Assembly: GCF_008271745.1 (NCBI RefSeq)
Contig: NZ_VKKZ01000025.1
Location: 1-64,000 of the forward strand
From: Rufibacter glacialis
Lineage (GTDB): Bacteria; Bacteroidota; Bacteroidia; Cytophagales; Hymenobacteraceae
Direction: 5' to 3'
DNA: 64,000 nt
Under the pieces are notes generated by a model that searched no databases, was not told the DNA's origin, and saw nothing but the letters and a program-made list of their open reading frames with translations. Positions 46,693 through 56,225 of the stretch are shown one piece after another. Made by a program: the position numbers and the translations under genes. The stretch's first letter is position 1. Each line of letters starts with the position of its first letter.

Positions 46693-47056
46693 AATAGTAA
46701 TGGAATTAAGGGGTGGAAAATAGCTTCTGCCTGACCACAGGCTTAGACGTTTCCGTTTTCTTACGGAAGCAGATGTGCTTTGTTCCTCCCCAAACACCTA
46801 AAAAGAGCTTCTGCCGCCCACGTGTTTTAAAGCCATTTTGCTATAAACGGCTGCAAAACTAATTTCCCAATTGCAGGAAGCACCCCCTTTCCATCCCGTA
46901 AAGGGACATTGGAATAAAACAATGACCGAGGCATCTTCTATAGTAGAAGATTGAAAAAAGGGAATCCCAAAGCAGAACCTAGACCCCAGAATGGGAGGTC
47001 CCACTGCCTTAGTGTTTTTAGACCTGGTTTGGGAAAAGAAGCCTGGAAAAGGAAAC
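46693..47056. other. Intergenic gap
   Basis: 364 bp without a gene. It includes one loose copy of the dispersed palindrome at about 47021-47053. Confidence 0.45.
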
Positions 47057-47257
47057 TCAGGATTTTCCCGGAAATGGCTCTAACCGGATGAACATGGAGA
47101 TGCGCTCCGTGAGCACATCACTTATGTCCTTTAACTCTTCTTGGGAATATTGGTAAAAATCTAAGCTATTTATAAAATCCACGGCGCCTGAACAAACCGA
47201 CAAGTCCGCCTTCTTAATGATATACAACACCGTCTCTACTGGTATCTTCCTCTTCAT
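47057..47257 (-). CDS. Small hypothetical protein, 66 residues
   Basis: Starts MKRKIPVETVLYIIKKADLS. Helix-rich, no signal peptide, no known motif. The upstream TTG is not used. The low-GC leader and lack of a clear promoter reduce confidence that it is translated. Confidence 0.45.
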   Translation of the reverse strand: MKRKIPVETVLYIIKKADLSVCSGAVDFINSLDFYQYSQEELKDISDVLTERISMFIRLEPFPGKS

Positions 47258-47810
47258 ACAATTCAATTTTTTCAGCGTTACAAGACGTATCTAAAATAAG
47301 GAAATCAAATCAAATAATCATATTACCCCTTCAACATCAATGTTTTACCGTACAAACCGAAGTTGTTTCGTATTTTCCCCTAAGGGGCACCCCATCCGTT
47401 ACGACAGGCATAATTATATTCTTAACCGGAGAAAGCTTACTAAAAACAACCTACTTAGGAGGACATTTTAATCTTATTTTATTTCAATTCAATCTAAAAT
47501 ATCTCCCAACAAGTAAACCATGCATAAATTTTACTACTATTCCAATTTTTAATATAATTCAGCAAACCTTTTTTCTTATTTATTCCAATAAATCCAAAGG
47601 ATCTCCTACCTGCTATTTATTCTCCCCCTCCCGTTTATGTCCAAGACTTAGTCCAACCACTCCCTTCTCTGTCCGTAAACTTGTTCATTCACCGCATCAG
47701 GAGTTTTGAAGGGCAAGGGGCAGGTAACACACGTTCTAATTTCTATCCTTTAGCAGAACTGGTCAACTGCCTTTCTCTTTCAGGAGGCATAAGAAGCAAA
47801 GGCAACCACT
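47258..47810. other. AT-rich intergenic gap before the stress genes
   Basis: About 550 bp, markedly AT-rich. No coding frame and no clear promoter. The position suggests it carries the control region of the stress-protein run. Confidence 0.5.
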
Positions 47811-49064
47811 ATGGAAAACAAGGGAAACGCAAAAATGGAATATCATCTACAGGAGCTTGGCCACAGTGATTTTTCGGTAGCCAAAGGGGAAGAAGACATC
47901 AGGGGTTGGAAAGTGAGCGATAGGCAAGGCAACCTGTTGGGCAATGTGAAGGAGCTTCTCTGTGACCCCCAAGCCAGAAAAGTCAGGTATGCGGTGGTAG
48001 ACCTCACGGGAAATGCCCTGAACCTGGACCCGCGTCCGGTTTTAGTTCCCATTGGTTTGGCCCAGTTACACGCTGCGGAAGACGTTGTCACGATTCCTGA
48101 AGCAGAGGCCACTCAATGGCAAGCCCTGCCCACCTACCACAGACACACGTTGAACCAGGAAATGGAAAGGGCGGTGCAACGGGTGTTTTCCGGAGAAACC
48201 AGACCAGAGAACGCACCCGTACCCCAGGGGGAAACCCACAGCCCAGAATTTTACCGCCAGGAGCAATTCAACCAACGCAACCTGTACCGGAACCGAGGAG
48301 CTAAAAACGTAATAGGTCTTTTCCCTGACGCGGAAAGCGTGGCCAGGGTCACCAGGGAATTAACGGCCAGCGGCTTTTCTGAGGAAGACATAGATGCGGC
48401 AGTGCGACCGGCCCCTGGCGCAGCCGGAAGAGGAGATACCGGGACTGCGTTTGATGACTTCTTTTACTCCCTGTTCTCTACCCAGGAAGAAGCGGCCACC
48501 TTTGAAGAGAAACTACACCAGAGCCAGGCCCTGGTAGTGGTGCGAGCCTTTTCCCCAGAGGAAGCTAACCGGGCGGCGGCCATCCTCAACACCCGCCGAG
48601 GAGCTGAACTGGATATTCAGGTAGAGAAAACGGCAGCCCAGACCCAAACCACTCCTAACTTTGCGTCCTCCCCTGTTTCCATTCCCGTGGTACGGAACCA
48701 GGATGCTTTGCCTCAGCAGGAAACGGGCCTAAATAACCAGGAGCACCCATTTCCTCAGAGAGAAAGCCTTCACCAGGAGCCCCAGTCCCCTACCCAGGAA
48801 CACGTGCACCTAGAACAGATTCCCTTTGACAGAACAACTACGGAACCCGGTTTTGGCTTCTTCCAGGAGGGCACTTTGGAGTTAAAGGAATTCGCGGAAG
48901 TTCCTGTGCTTACCAAAGAGGCGCACGTGGTAGAGGAAATCACCATTGCCAAAGATGTGGAGATACAGGAAGAAACCATCTATGAAACCGTCCGGAAAAC
49001 AGATATCCAGATAGAAGGCATTTCTCCCCAACACAACCCCTCAGAACCAACACCTCCTTCCTAG
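47811..49064 (+). CDS. PRC-barrel and DUF2382 stress protein
   Basis: 417 residues. PRC-barrel at about 28-105 (GWKVSDRQGNLLGNVKELLC, then PVLVPIGLAQLH), a general-stress-protein-17M-like domain at about 168-265 (VIGLFPDAESVARVTRELTA, SALVVVRAFSPEEANRAA) and a C-terminal DUF2382 segment (FFQEGTLELKEFAEVPVLTK, HVVEEITIAKDVEIQEETIY). It is the first of three related genes, 531 bp before the next. No signal peptide. These YsnF-type proteins are linked to stress in other bacteria. Confidence 0.85.
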   Translation: MENKGNAKMEYHLQELGHSDFSVAKGEEDIRGWKVSDRQGNLLGNVKELLCDPQARKVRYAVVDLTGNALNLDPRPVLVPIGLAQLHAAEDVVTIPEAEATQWQALPTYHRHTLNQEMERAVQRVFSGETRPENAPVPQGETHSPEFYRQEQFNQRNLYRNRGAKNVIGLFPDAESVARVTRELTASGFSEEDIDAAVRPAPGAAGRGDTGTAFDDFFYSLFSTQEEAATFEEKLHQSQALVVVRAFSPEEANRAAAILNTRRGAELDIQVEKTAAQTQTTPNFASSPVSIPVVRNQDALPQQETGLNNQEHPFPQRESLHQEPQSPTQEHVHLEQIPFDRTTTEPGFGFFQEGTLELKEFAEVPVLTKEAHVVEEITIAKDVEIQEETIYETVRKTDIQIEGISPQHNPSEPTPPS

Positions 49065-49595
49065 GCTTATCCAGACGGACACTTCTATTAACTGCGGCAT
49101 CTCGCCTCTGGGCCTAAAGCTTAGATTGCCTTTTGCTGGCATTTTGAAAAAAGGGGAGGTAAATCGCTGGCCTCAGCTTAGCCATTTGTTCAAAGGGAAA
49201 TCAACGGGCGTTTGTCTGCTTTTTTTCTCAGCCCTCAAAAAACCTTGGACATTCCTGGTTTTCTTTAGCAGGGCATCCCTTGGCGAAACAGATCACCCCT
49301 ATTCCTGCCAAATGAAATTATATTTTTACCTTTTTAGTATAATAAATATTAAAGATATACATTTTACATATATTCAAAATTTTACACAAGGCACACAACC
49401 TCTGCCCTTCCCCCTTCACCACTACTCAATCCACACACTACTGCATATCAGCATTTTGTAAACTATTTTTAGTCAACCACGGTTTAGAGAATCTTTTTTT
49501 ATAGCTTCTGACAAATTAATTAAATACAATTTTTTTTACCATTTTAAGAAACCTCCTTTCTACAAGCTCGTTAAGGTTAGCAAAGAAGAAAACAA
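49065..49595. other. Intergenic gap between stress genes
   Basis: 531 bp, AT-rich in the right half with poly-T runs. No gene. Possibly a second promoter region for 49596 and 50151. Confidence 0.5.
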
Positions 49596-50069
49596 ATGAA
49601 CCAGGAACGGCACCCAGAGAATGAATCTTATGGAAGGGCCCACCCTTCTCCAGCAGACCCCACCCCTCAGAACCAGACGCAGCCCATCACCATTCCGGTG
49701 ATTGAGGAGCGTGTGCACTTAGAGAAAAAAGTGGTGGAAAAAGGGAGTGTCCGGCTTACCAAAGTCATCAGTGAACAGGAAGTACCGGTCAACATACCCT
49801 TGATCCAGGAAGAACATGACATTCAACGGGTGCCTGTCAATCAATACGTTGACTCGCCGCCGCCGCCCATCAGATATGAAGGTGATACCATGATCATTCC
49901 TATTGTACAGGAGGTAATGGTAGTAGAGAAACGCCTGATGGTGGTGGAAGAACTGCACATCACTAAAAACAAGGTGCAAACCCAGAACGTGCAACAAGTC
50001 AACCTCCGCAAAGAGGAGATAAGGATTGAGCGGCTTTCCCCAGACGACTCAGATACCACCAGCTATTAA
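49596..50069 (+). CDS. DUF2382 stress protein, short form
   Basis: 157 residues, made of a proline-rich start and one DUF2382 domain: IPVIEERVHLEKKVVEKGSV, VRLTKVISEQEVPVNIPLIQ and VVEKRLMVVEELHITKNKVQ. The heptad-like alternation of hydrophobic and charged residues is that of the other two proteins. Only 81 bp separate it from the next gene. Confidence 0.85.
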   Translation: MNQERHPENESYGRAHPSPADPTPQNQTQPITIPVIEERVHLEKKVVEKGSVRLTKVISEQEVPVNIPLIQEEHDIQRVPVNQYVDSPPPPIRYEGDTMIIPIVQEVMVVEKRLMVVEELHITKNKVQTQNVQQVNLRKEEIRIERLSPDDSDTTSY

Positions 50070-50150
50070 CCAGATTCCGTTGCTTTTCGGCCCCGGAGCC
50101 AGGCCCCGTTTTACTATTCATTATCCATAACTAACACAAAAACTAAAACT

Positions 50151-51356
50151 ATGACAAAGACAGTAATAGGCATCTTTGATAGCTCATCTGAAGCAAATCA
50201 AGCGGTACGTGAATTGAAAGACATGGGCATCTCCGAAGACCGGATTGATGTATCCAGCGCTAGTTCCTCCTCTTCCAGCGGGTCAGACTACGGCTCTGGC
50301 TCCACTTCCTCTAGTTCCTCTAGCACAGGCTATGGCAGCGGCACTTCCTCTTCGGGCGGTTCTTCTTCCAGCCGGGACAAAGATGACAATGACGGCATTG
50401 GCGGCTTTTTCCGGTCTTTGTTCAGTGATGATGATGACAGCGCCACCACGTACTCCAACGTGGCCCGGCATTCAGACTGCATTGTGACCGTACATGCCCA
50501 GACAGACGAAGAAGCCCGCAGGGCAGCCACCATCTTAGACCAATACGGGTCTGTAGACGTAGACCAACGGGCCGAGCAATATGGCTACCGGAGCAGTTCT
50601 ACAGGTAGTGGAACGTTAGGTAGCGGGGCTTTTGCCGGCAGTGCCATGGGCAGCGGAACAATGGGCAATGATATTACAGGCAGCGACTCTGACCGAAGCA
50701 ATTCTTCATTAACCGGTACTGGCGCAGATTCCACCTTCTCCGGAGGTACTGACAATACCTACGCTGGAAGCACTACTAACACATCCCTTTCAGACTCCAC
50801 CTCCTCTCTTACAGGTGGCACCTCAGACACCACCCGTTCTGATCTCACAGATTCCACTTCCATTCCTATTATTGAGGAAAACCTGCAAGTAGGGAAACGT
50901 GAGATTGAGACCGGTGGCGCCCGCCTGCGCAGCAGAATTGTAGAGCGTCCGGTGGAAGAACACCTACGCCTGCGTTCAGAGCACGTGCGGGTAGAGCGCC
51001 ACGCAGTAGACAGACCAGCCACAGAGGCAGATTTCAACGGATTCAGAGAAGGCGAGATTGAATTGACCGAACATGCAGAAGTACCCGTGGTCAACAAAGA
51101 AGCCCGCGTGGTAGAAGAAATCTCCCTGGGCAAAGAGGTGGAAGAACGCGACGAGGTTATCAGAGACACCGTTCGTTCCACTGAGGTAGACATAGATGAC
51201 CTGCATTCAGATGCCTCCCGGAACCGCCTCAACAATGACCTGGACTCTGACGTAAACCGCGACCGTACCGGCCTGGATCCAGACCGCGACCGTGACCGCG
51301 ATAACCTGAACAACGATCGGAATAACCTGAACAACGACCGGAACCCCTTGCTATAG
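50151..51356 (+). CDS. DUF2382 stress protein with Ser/Gly-rich insert
   Basis: 401 residues. An N-terminal 17M-like fold (VIGIFDSSSEANQAVRELKD) is split by a Ser/Gly/Asp-rich insert (about 35-90) and continued by VARHSDCIVTVHAQTDEEAR. A second Ser/Thr/Gly region leads to DUF2382 (about 238-355: IPIIEENLQVGKREIETGGA, PVVNKEARVVEEISLGKE). The tail is a degenerate Asp-Arg/Asn-Leu repeat ending NNLNNDRNPLL. The low-complexity parts will be disordered. Third of three paralogous genes. Confidence 0.85.
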   Translation: MTKTVIGIFDSSSEANQAVRELKDMGISEDRIDVSSASSSSSSGSDYGSGSTSSSSSSTGYGSGTSSSGGSSSSRDKDDNDGIGGFFRSLFSDDDDSATTYSNVARHSDCIVTVHAQTDEEARRAATILDQYGSVDVDQRAEQYGYRSSSTGSGTLGSGAFAGSAMGSGTMGNDITGSDSDRSNSSLTGTGADSTFSGGTDNTYAGSTTNTSLSDSTSSLTGGTSDTTRSDLTDSTSIPIIEENLQVGKREIETGGARLRSRIVERPVEEHLRLRSEHVRVERHAVDRPATEADFNGFREGEIELTEHAEVPVVNKEARVVEEISLGKEVEERDEVIRDTVRSTEVDIDDLHSDASRNRLNNDLDSDVNRDRTGLDPDRDRDRDNLNNDRNNLNNDRNPLL

Positions 51357-51692
51357 GGCTCTGCTCCACCATTGCTTTATATGGAAAAGGCGGCCTCTAA
51401 AAACAGAGACCGCCTTTTTCATCTTTGATTACCAGGGAAACTAAGGCCTTTTTTTTAAATCAGCCCTAAAACGCATCCTCTCACATGGAGCCCTTGGCAG
51501 CTTTAATCTCTTTTTTCTCTACCTGCCAAGCAGGATTCCTTCCTCTAGGTGAACCCCCTGGGCACTTCCATTCTTCCCTGCCCTTTTGTGATACTTGCGT
51601 ATTTTCTCTCACCTTCCTTTCAGGCCTATTTCTTTGAAAACACGCCTGAAAGAGGTTATTAGGTAGGGAGTGTTCAAGCCAATTGTTTAGAC
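51357..51692. other. Intergenic gap
   Basis: 336 bp with the terminator at 51385-51418 and two copies of the dispersed palindrome (51444-51473, 51621-51654). No gene. Confidence 0.55.
51385..51418 (+). terminator. Terminator of the stress gene run
   Basis: Stem AAAAGGCGGCCTCT / AGAGACCGCCTTTT with one mismatch, followed by T residues. Confidence 0.75.
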
Positions 51693-52832
51693 TTAAAAGA
51701 TTCCCAGGAACCGTTTGCGGTGGTAGATGTTTTTGAGGTCGTTTTCAAAAAGCGTGTACGGGTCCTGGTAGAATTTCAGGAAGTCTGGCACGCTTACCTG
51801 GCCGGGGAATGGGGCATAGTAATGGGTGGGGCTGCGCGAATCATTGCGCCACACCAATACATAAGACAAGCGCATGGGGTATTTCCTCATGGTGGGCAAC
51901 AAGGTTTTGGTCCACCAGGTGGGGTCTGGGATTGATTCCAGGCCGGTTTCTGTGAAGGCGGCCAATTTCTTCGCCTTTTGGGCATAGTCTGCCACTATCT
52001 TGAGTTTGAAGGCGGCCGTATCCAGGGCAAAGCGGTCGCGGCCCATGTCCCCATAGTTGTCCATGCCCACCATGTCCACCCATTTGTCTCCGGGGTAACG
52101 CTCCAGGAACTCCGCTTCAGAGGAGAATCTGTTATCCGGGGAAAAAGCGTACAGGAAATTGTGCACCTGCAGGCTGTCTCTGAGGTAAGACACCGTGAAT
52201 TGCCACAGCGAGATAAAATCTTCGCGGCTGGTATAGGGCTTGCCCCACCAGAACCAACCGCCGTCAAATTCATGGAAGGGCCTGAAAATCACCGGCGCCA
52301 GTTTCCCATCGGCTCCTTTCACCGTGTGGGCCCAATCCCCGATGCCCTGCAGAATCTCTTTGTATTGCTCATGGGCTGCCCCGCCTGGAATAAGATAACT
52401 CACCGCCGGCAGGGAAAGGGAATCCACCCAGTAGAAACCGCCCTTGGCCACCGGGTTTGAGAAATGCCATGCCGCCGTGGTCACTCCCCCGCGGTTGTAG
52501 GTATCTACCACATTCTGGCGCACCGCCTCTTTGGCAATCTGGATTTCCTCTGCTGAACGCCCAGAAAAACCGCTGAAGTCTACTCCCACCACGGCCGGAT
52601 GGGACCCTGTCACAGATTTCACGTCGGACCGGTTTCTTTGGCCAGACCAGCCGTGCCCATACTCGGTGGCGTGCTGGTGCCCGAACAGGGTATGTTTCTT
52701 GGCTAGTTTGCCTAAGTTTCGGTACAGCGCCTTGGTTTCAGCGCTGGCTTTTCTATCTATGGGTTTTGACCCGGCGCAACCAAAGAGGAAGGAAAGAGCC
52801 AGTAATAACAACACAGTGCTTCTTGCGTGCAT
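51693..52832 (-). CDS. GH26 beta-mannanase-like lipoprotein
   Basis: 379 residues. Lipobox LFGCAG (Cys 19), then the GH26 barrel. The acid/base pair is H187-E188 in RPFHEFDGGWFWWG and the nucleophile is E295 in FTETGLES, both matching the family. The C-terminal half has VDMVGMDNY. Expected activity: hydrolysis of beta-mannan or related beta-glycans at the cell surface. It is not in a SusCD-type locus; no SusC/SusD gene lies near. Start at the signal peptide MHARSTVLLLL. Confidence 0.92.
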   Translation of the reverse strand: MHARSTVLLLLALSFLFGCAGSKPIDRKASAETKALYRNLGKLAKKHTLFGHQHATEYGHGWSGQRNRSDVKSVTGSHPAVVGVDFSGFSGRSAEEIQIAKEAVRQNVVDTYNRGGVTTAAWHFSNPVAKGGFYWVDSLSLPAVSYLIPGGAAHEQYKEILQGIGDWAHTVKGADGKLAPVIFRPFHEFDGGWFWWGKPYTSREDFISLWQFTVSYLRDSLQVHNFLYAFSPDNRFSSEAEFLERYPGDKWVDMVGMDNYGDMGRDRFALDTAAFKLKIVADYAQKAKKLAAFTETGLESIPDPTWWTKTLLPTMRKYPMRLSYVLVWRNDSRSPTHYYAPFPGQVSVPDFLKFYQDPYTLFENDLKNIYHRKRFLGIF

Positions 52833-53405
52833 AATGAAAATTTAAGAGACACGTAAAGAAGCAAGATAACACCTTGCCCCAGGTTTTTCTTGTCTGGAAA
52901 GGTAATTTTCTGCCAGAACTTTGTCCTACTCCCATTCCTTTCTTCAGCCTTCCATTGACGGCTCCCTTTTTAGGGTATCTGGTGCTTTCCACTATCAGGG
53001 AGAATGGCAAACCCGGCACTTCCCGAATCTATCTGGAAAAGCAAAGCGGAGTTGCCATGGCAGGGAAAGAGCTTCAACAAACAGGGGTTCCTGCAGGTGA
53101 AACCAGCCGTTCCCCAGCTCCTGCAAGCCCAAATTTTCAGGGAGTAGTGCCTGCATTTCCACCAGAAAACCGCTTTTGCGGCACCTAATCCTAGTTATTC
53201 TCAACAGGTGAAGCAAAAAAAGTGACGGCAAGGAAAAGCCTTAGCTCCTTAGAAACCAATCAATTGTTTCAAGCACCAATATATTTTTTTACCAGTTTAA
53301 CATAAAGAGGATGCTATCTTTTCTGTTTTTACATAACTTGCTTGAGCAGACAGACACAATATCATGTAGCTACCATTTGTTCTCCGTAAGAGACTTAGGC
53401 TTATT
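52833..53405. other. Intergenic gap
   Basis: 573 bp without a gene. AT-rich right part leads to the STAS-like gene. No clear promoter. Confidence 0.5.
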
Positions 53406-53864
53406 ATGCATATTGATCTCCAACCCCAACTTGTGTACCAGGACGATTTTCTCCTGATCGAAGTTGACTTAAATGTAAAATACATCCAGTTAGAGTGGGT
53501 TTCTTCCCCTTCTACGACCCAGTTCCAGGAATCCTTCCGCACGGCTGCTACCATTGCGCTTGATATAAAAGGGGAATACTGGTTGAGCGATGCCAAGATT
53601 ATCCCTTTCCTGGAATTCTCGGCTCAGAACTGGGTCATGCGTGAAATGGCGCCTCTGCTCCAGATTTCCCCCCTCAAGAAGTTTGCCCGCCTTTCCTCCA
53701 AAGAAAGCATTGCCTTGCTTGACATGCACCGCATCTACAATACCCTGGCCAATCTGCAAGAGGTGAGTTTGAAAACCAAATTTGAGTCTTTTACCACCAA
53801 GGAGGCAGCCCAGGAATGGCTTTTCTCTGAATACGAGTTAGACCACGCTTTTTCCCAGGATTAA
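53406..53864 (+). CDS. STAS/SpoIIAA-like small protein
   Basis: 152 residues, soluble. Two N-terminal strands (LLIEVDLNVKYIQLEWV), a helix, then KGEYWLSDAKIIPFLE, and a core NWVMREMAPLLQIS-PLKKFARL motif. The end TFESF-like TTKEAAQEWLFS matches the close of the paralogues at 22560 and 58824. A non-catalytic regulatory fold is expected. No partner kinase is adjacent. Confidence 0.7.
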   Translation: MHIDLQPQLVYQDDFLLIEVDLNVKYIQLEWVSSPSTTQFQESFRTAATIALDIKGEYWLSDAKIIPFLEFSAQNWVMREMAPLLQISPLKKFARLSSKESIALLDMHRIYNTLANLQEVSLKTKFESFTTKEAAQEWLFSEYELDHAFSQD

Positions 53865-53940
53865 GCCCAGCCGTAAACCCAAGCACGCAGATTCCCGTTT
53901 CTTCCCCCTGGCAAGCGTCCCTATTCCCTTGCCGTTACCT

Positions 53941-54414
53941 ATGGCTGAAGTTGACATCCCCCACTCCCTGATCCGGGAACACATGGTTGAGCTTTTACGC
54001 GGCGGCTTTGCCCCCAATGTGATCCTGCTACGCGAGTTTCACTATGACAAAGCGGGCATTCTATTGCCCGGCCTCCATTTCTCCGCCTGGATTCTGCTGG
54101 GCCACATGCAGGCCCGGCAACACACCCTGCTGCAGTTCATGAAAGACCCGCTCAGCAACCTGGAGATCTGGCCAGATGCCCACTGGCCTCCTAACCATGA
54201 GCCGCCAACAGCCCACGAGTGGAACACCGCCATAGATGCCTTTGAGCAGGAACAGGAAGAAATGGTGCAACTGGTGCAGAACCCCTCCACTGACTTATTC
54301 CAGGTGTACCCGAACGGCAAAACCTTGGCCTGGGCCGCCATGACCACTTTGCACCACAACGGCTACCACATTGGCCAGTTGAAAACCGTGGGCCGGCAGG
54401 TAGGCGTTTGGTAA
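53941..54414 (+). CDS. DinB-family protein
   Basis: 157 residues, four-helix DinB/YfiT-type fold. Metal ligands H55 (LLGHMQAR), H139 and H143 (LHHNGYHIGQL). The start is the ATG at 53941; an earlier TTG is in frame but not needed. DinB proteins are bacillithiol or similar thiol S-transferases in part of the family; here the activity is unknown. Converges with the sulfotransferase gene with only 3 bp between stop codons. Confidence 0.88.
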   Translation: MAEVDIPHSLIREHMVELLRGGFAPNVILLREFHYDKAGILLPGLHFSAWILLGHMQARQHTLLQFMKDPLSNLEIWPDAHWPPNHEPPTAHEWNTAIDAFEQEQEEMVQLVQNPSTDLFQVYPNGKTLAWAAMTTLHHNGYHIGQLKTVGRQVGVW

Positions 54415-54417
54415 AAA

Positions 54418-55311
54418 TCAGGCATATAACGGCGCCTGCGAGGCAATGATCTCCTGCTTCAGGTCCTCGAAATCAATAGCGGGTAACTGGTTCGCATACG
54501 CCATCGGTTCCCCTTTCTGCAGAGGGTAGTTCAGGTAGCGCAGCAAGGGCCCTGCAATAACGGCGGCTCTTTCGGTCTGCTCCTGGGTAAGTTGCTCCAT
54601 CCAGTAACCGGCCTGCCCTTTTTTCAGGTGCTTGGGGTTTTTCTGCTTCAGGGTAGAGAAACTCATGGCCACCTCCATCTCTTCCTGCTGCCGCTGATCC
54701 AGCTCAAGGCCTAAATAAGCTAGCAAGCGGTTCAGTTCCTGCCGGAAATCCAAAAGGAAGGCCTCATATAAGGTGATGTGGATTTGGTGCTGCTGGCTTA
54801 GCTTAAGGTGGTCAAACACGTGCCAGACCCATTCCTGCATGAGCGCATCAAAGTGTTTCTCCAGGTATTCCTCAGGGTCCCGGATGGGCTGGGGATAATA
54901 CTTGAGCATGTACTCTGAGCAGTAATACTTGGCCGCCGAGATGGCCCGGTCCCGGGGATCCCGCAGAATGTACACCTTTTTGTCAAACAACCCGAAGACG
55001 TCGCCGCTGCGTTTACAAACCGGTGAATGGGTCCAGACGTGGTTCGTTTGCTGCACGTACTGGGCCAGGTTCTCTATGGGCATCCTGAAAATGCTGCTGA
55101 TGCGGTAACTGTCCTGCAAATCCGTGATGTCCAGCACGTCAATGCTGGGCTGGCTGGGGTAATTGAGGTCCCAGGTCTGGGCCAGTTCATAGATGGGGTG
55201 GCGCTGGATAAAGCTTTGGGAGGGGTGGCCAGACCTGATCAGGACTTCCTGGATGATCTGGTACAGCCAGAAGTTTCCGCACTTAGGTGCGCCGCCTTGC
55301 AGAATATGCAT
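54418..55311 (-). CDS. PAPS-dependent sulfotransferase
   Basis: 297 residues. The 5'-phosphosulfate loop is GGAPKCGNFWLYQII (6-20) and the 3'-phosphate loop is LRDPRDRAISAAK (about 116-128), with R117 and S125 in the expected places. It should transfer sulfate from PAPS to an acceptor such as a carbohydrate, lipid or peptide. It is cytosolic by composition. The adjacent divergent genes encode APS kinase and CysQ, which make and recycle its cofactor. Confidence 0.9.
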   Translation of the reverse strand: MHILQGGAPKCGNFWLYQIIQEVLIRSGHPSQSFIQRHPIYELAQTWDLNYPSQPSIDVLDITDLQDSYRISSIFRMPIENLAQYVQQTNHVWTHSPVCKRSGDVFGLFDKKVYILRDPRDRAISAAKYYCSEYMLKYYPQPIRDPEEYLEKHFDALMQEWVWHVFDHLKLSQQHQIHITLYEAFLLDFRQELNRLLAYLGLELDQRQQEEMEVAMSFSTLKQKNPKHLKKGQAGYWMEQLTQEQTERAAVIAGPLLRYLNYPLQKGEPMAYANQLPAIDFEDLKQEIIASQAPLYA

Positions 55312-55516
55312 GTGCCTTGGGTTTTGGATGGTTCCCCTACCTGACGGAATCCCCGGCCAAAGGTTTTACCCGCCCCTTCCGTTCCCAGTTAGAACCAGGC
55401 TAAGAGTTTGGTCTCCTTGCAGTATCTTGTGAGGCAAAAGGAAAGGGCAGCTTCCGGGCCGTTTTTGGCGTAGAAGGCTAAAAAAGCACCTAAAACCTTC
55501 ACCCTTTTCGTAGATC

Positions 55517-56143
55517 ATGAAAAACCTGTTCCCCTTTGAATCTAAGATAAACATCCGGCAACGAAAGGAAAGGATGGGGCAGGAACCCAAACTGGTATGG
55601 CTCACCGGGCTTTCCGGCTCGGGCAAAACCACCCTGGCGCTCCGGCTGGAGCATTACCTGTTCCACCAAGGCGGCAAGGTGTTCCTGCTGGATGGCGACA
55701 ACGTGCGGCAGGGGCTCAACCGGGACTTGGGTTTTTCAGAAGCAGACCGTAAAGAAAACCTGCGCCGGGTGGCTGAGGTAGCCAAACTCATGCTAGACGC
55801 CGGCATGTTGGTCATCTGCGCGTTCATCTCGCCGTATGAAGAGGAGCGCCAACTGGTAAAGGAAATAGTGGGCGAAGACCGCTACCTGCAGGTGTACGTG
55901 AATGCTTCCCTGGCCACCTGCGAAGAGCGCGACACCAAGGGGCTGTACGCCAAAGCGCGGCAAGGCCTTATCCCAAACTTCACCGGCATCAGTGCCCCGT
56001 ATGAGGCGCCGCTCTATTCAGACGTAGAGGTACGAACCGCAGAAGAGTCTATTGAGGAATCATTGCGCAAGATCATTGCCCTGGTAGAGCCCCTGGTGCT
56101 ACCGGCCAACGTTGTGACCACCGCTTCCTCCCACGAGGTCTGA
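55517..56143 (+). CDS. cysC: Adenylylsulfate (APS) kinase
   Basis: 208 residues. Walker [10 protein letters not shown] (31-39), DGDNVR (59-64), [32 protein letters not shown] and [11 protein letters not shown] are all present. It phosphorylates APS to PAPS, the sulfate donor. It is divergent from the sulfotransferase gene across 205 bp and 82 bp upstream of cysQ. No ATP sulfurylase gene lies in the window, so APS must be made by enzymes elsewhere. Confidence 0.96.
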   Translation: MKNLFPFESKINIRQRKERMGQEPKLVWLTGLSGSGKTTLALRLEHYLFHQGGKVFLLDGDNVRQGLNRDLGFSEADRKENLRRVAEVAKLMLDAGMLVICAFISPYEEERQLVKEIVGEDRYLQVYVNASLATCEERDTKGLYAKARQGLIPNFTGISAPYEAPLYSDVEVRTAEESIEESLRKIIALVEPLVLPANVVTTASSHEV

Positions 56144-56225
56144 CGCGTCATTTCAATCCTCCTTCTTCCAGCCTTTAGCGGGTCTTTTTCTAAAAACCCC
56201 TCCTTTTCTATTTTCCCAACAACGC

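Noticed and set aside
53929-53940. TTG start for the DinB gene
   Set aside because: The in-frame ATG at 53941 gives the usual family start; the extra residues add nothing.
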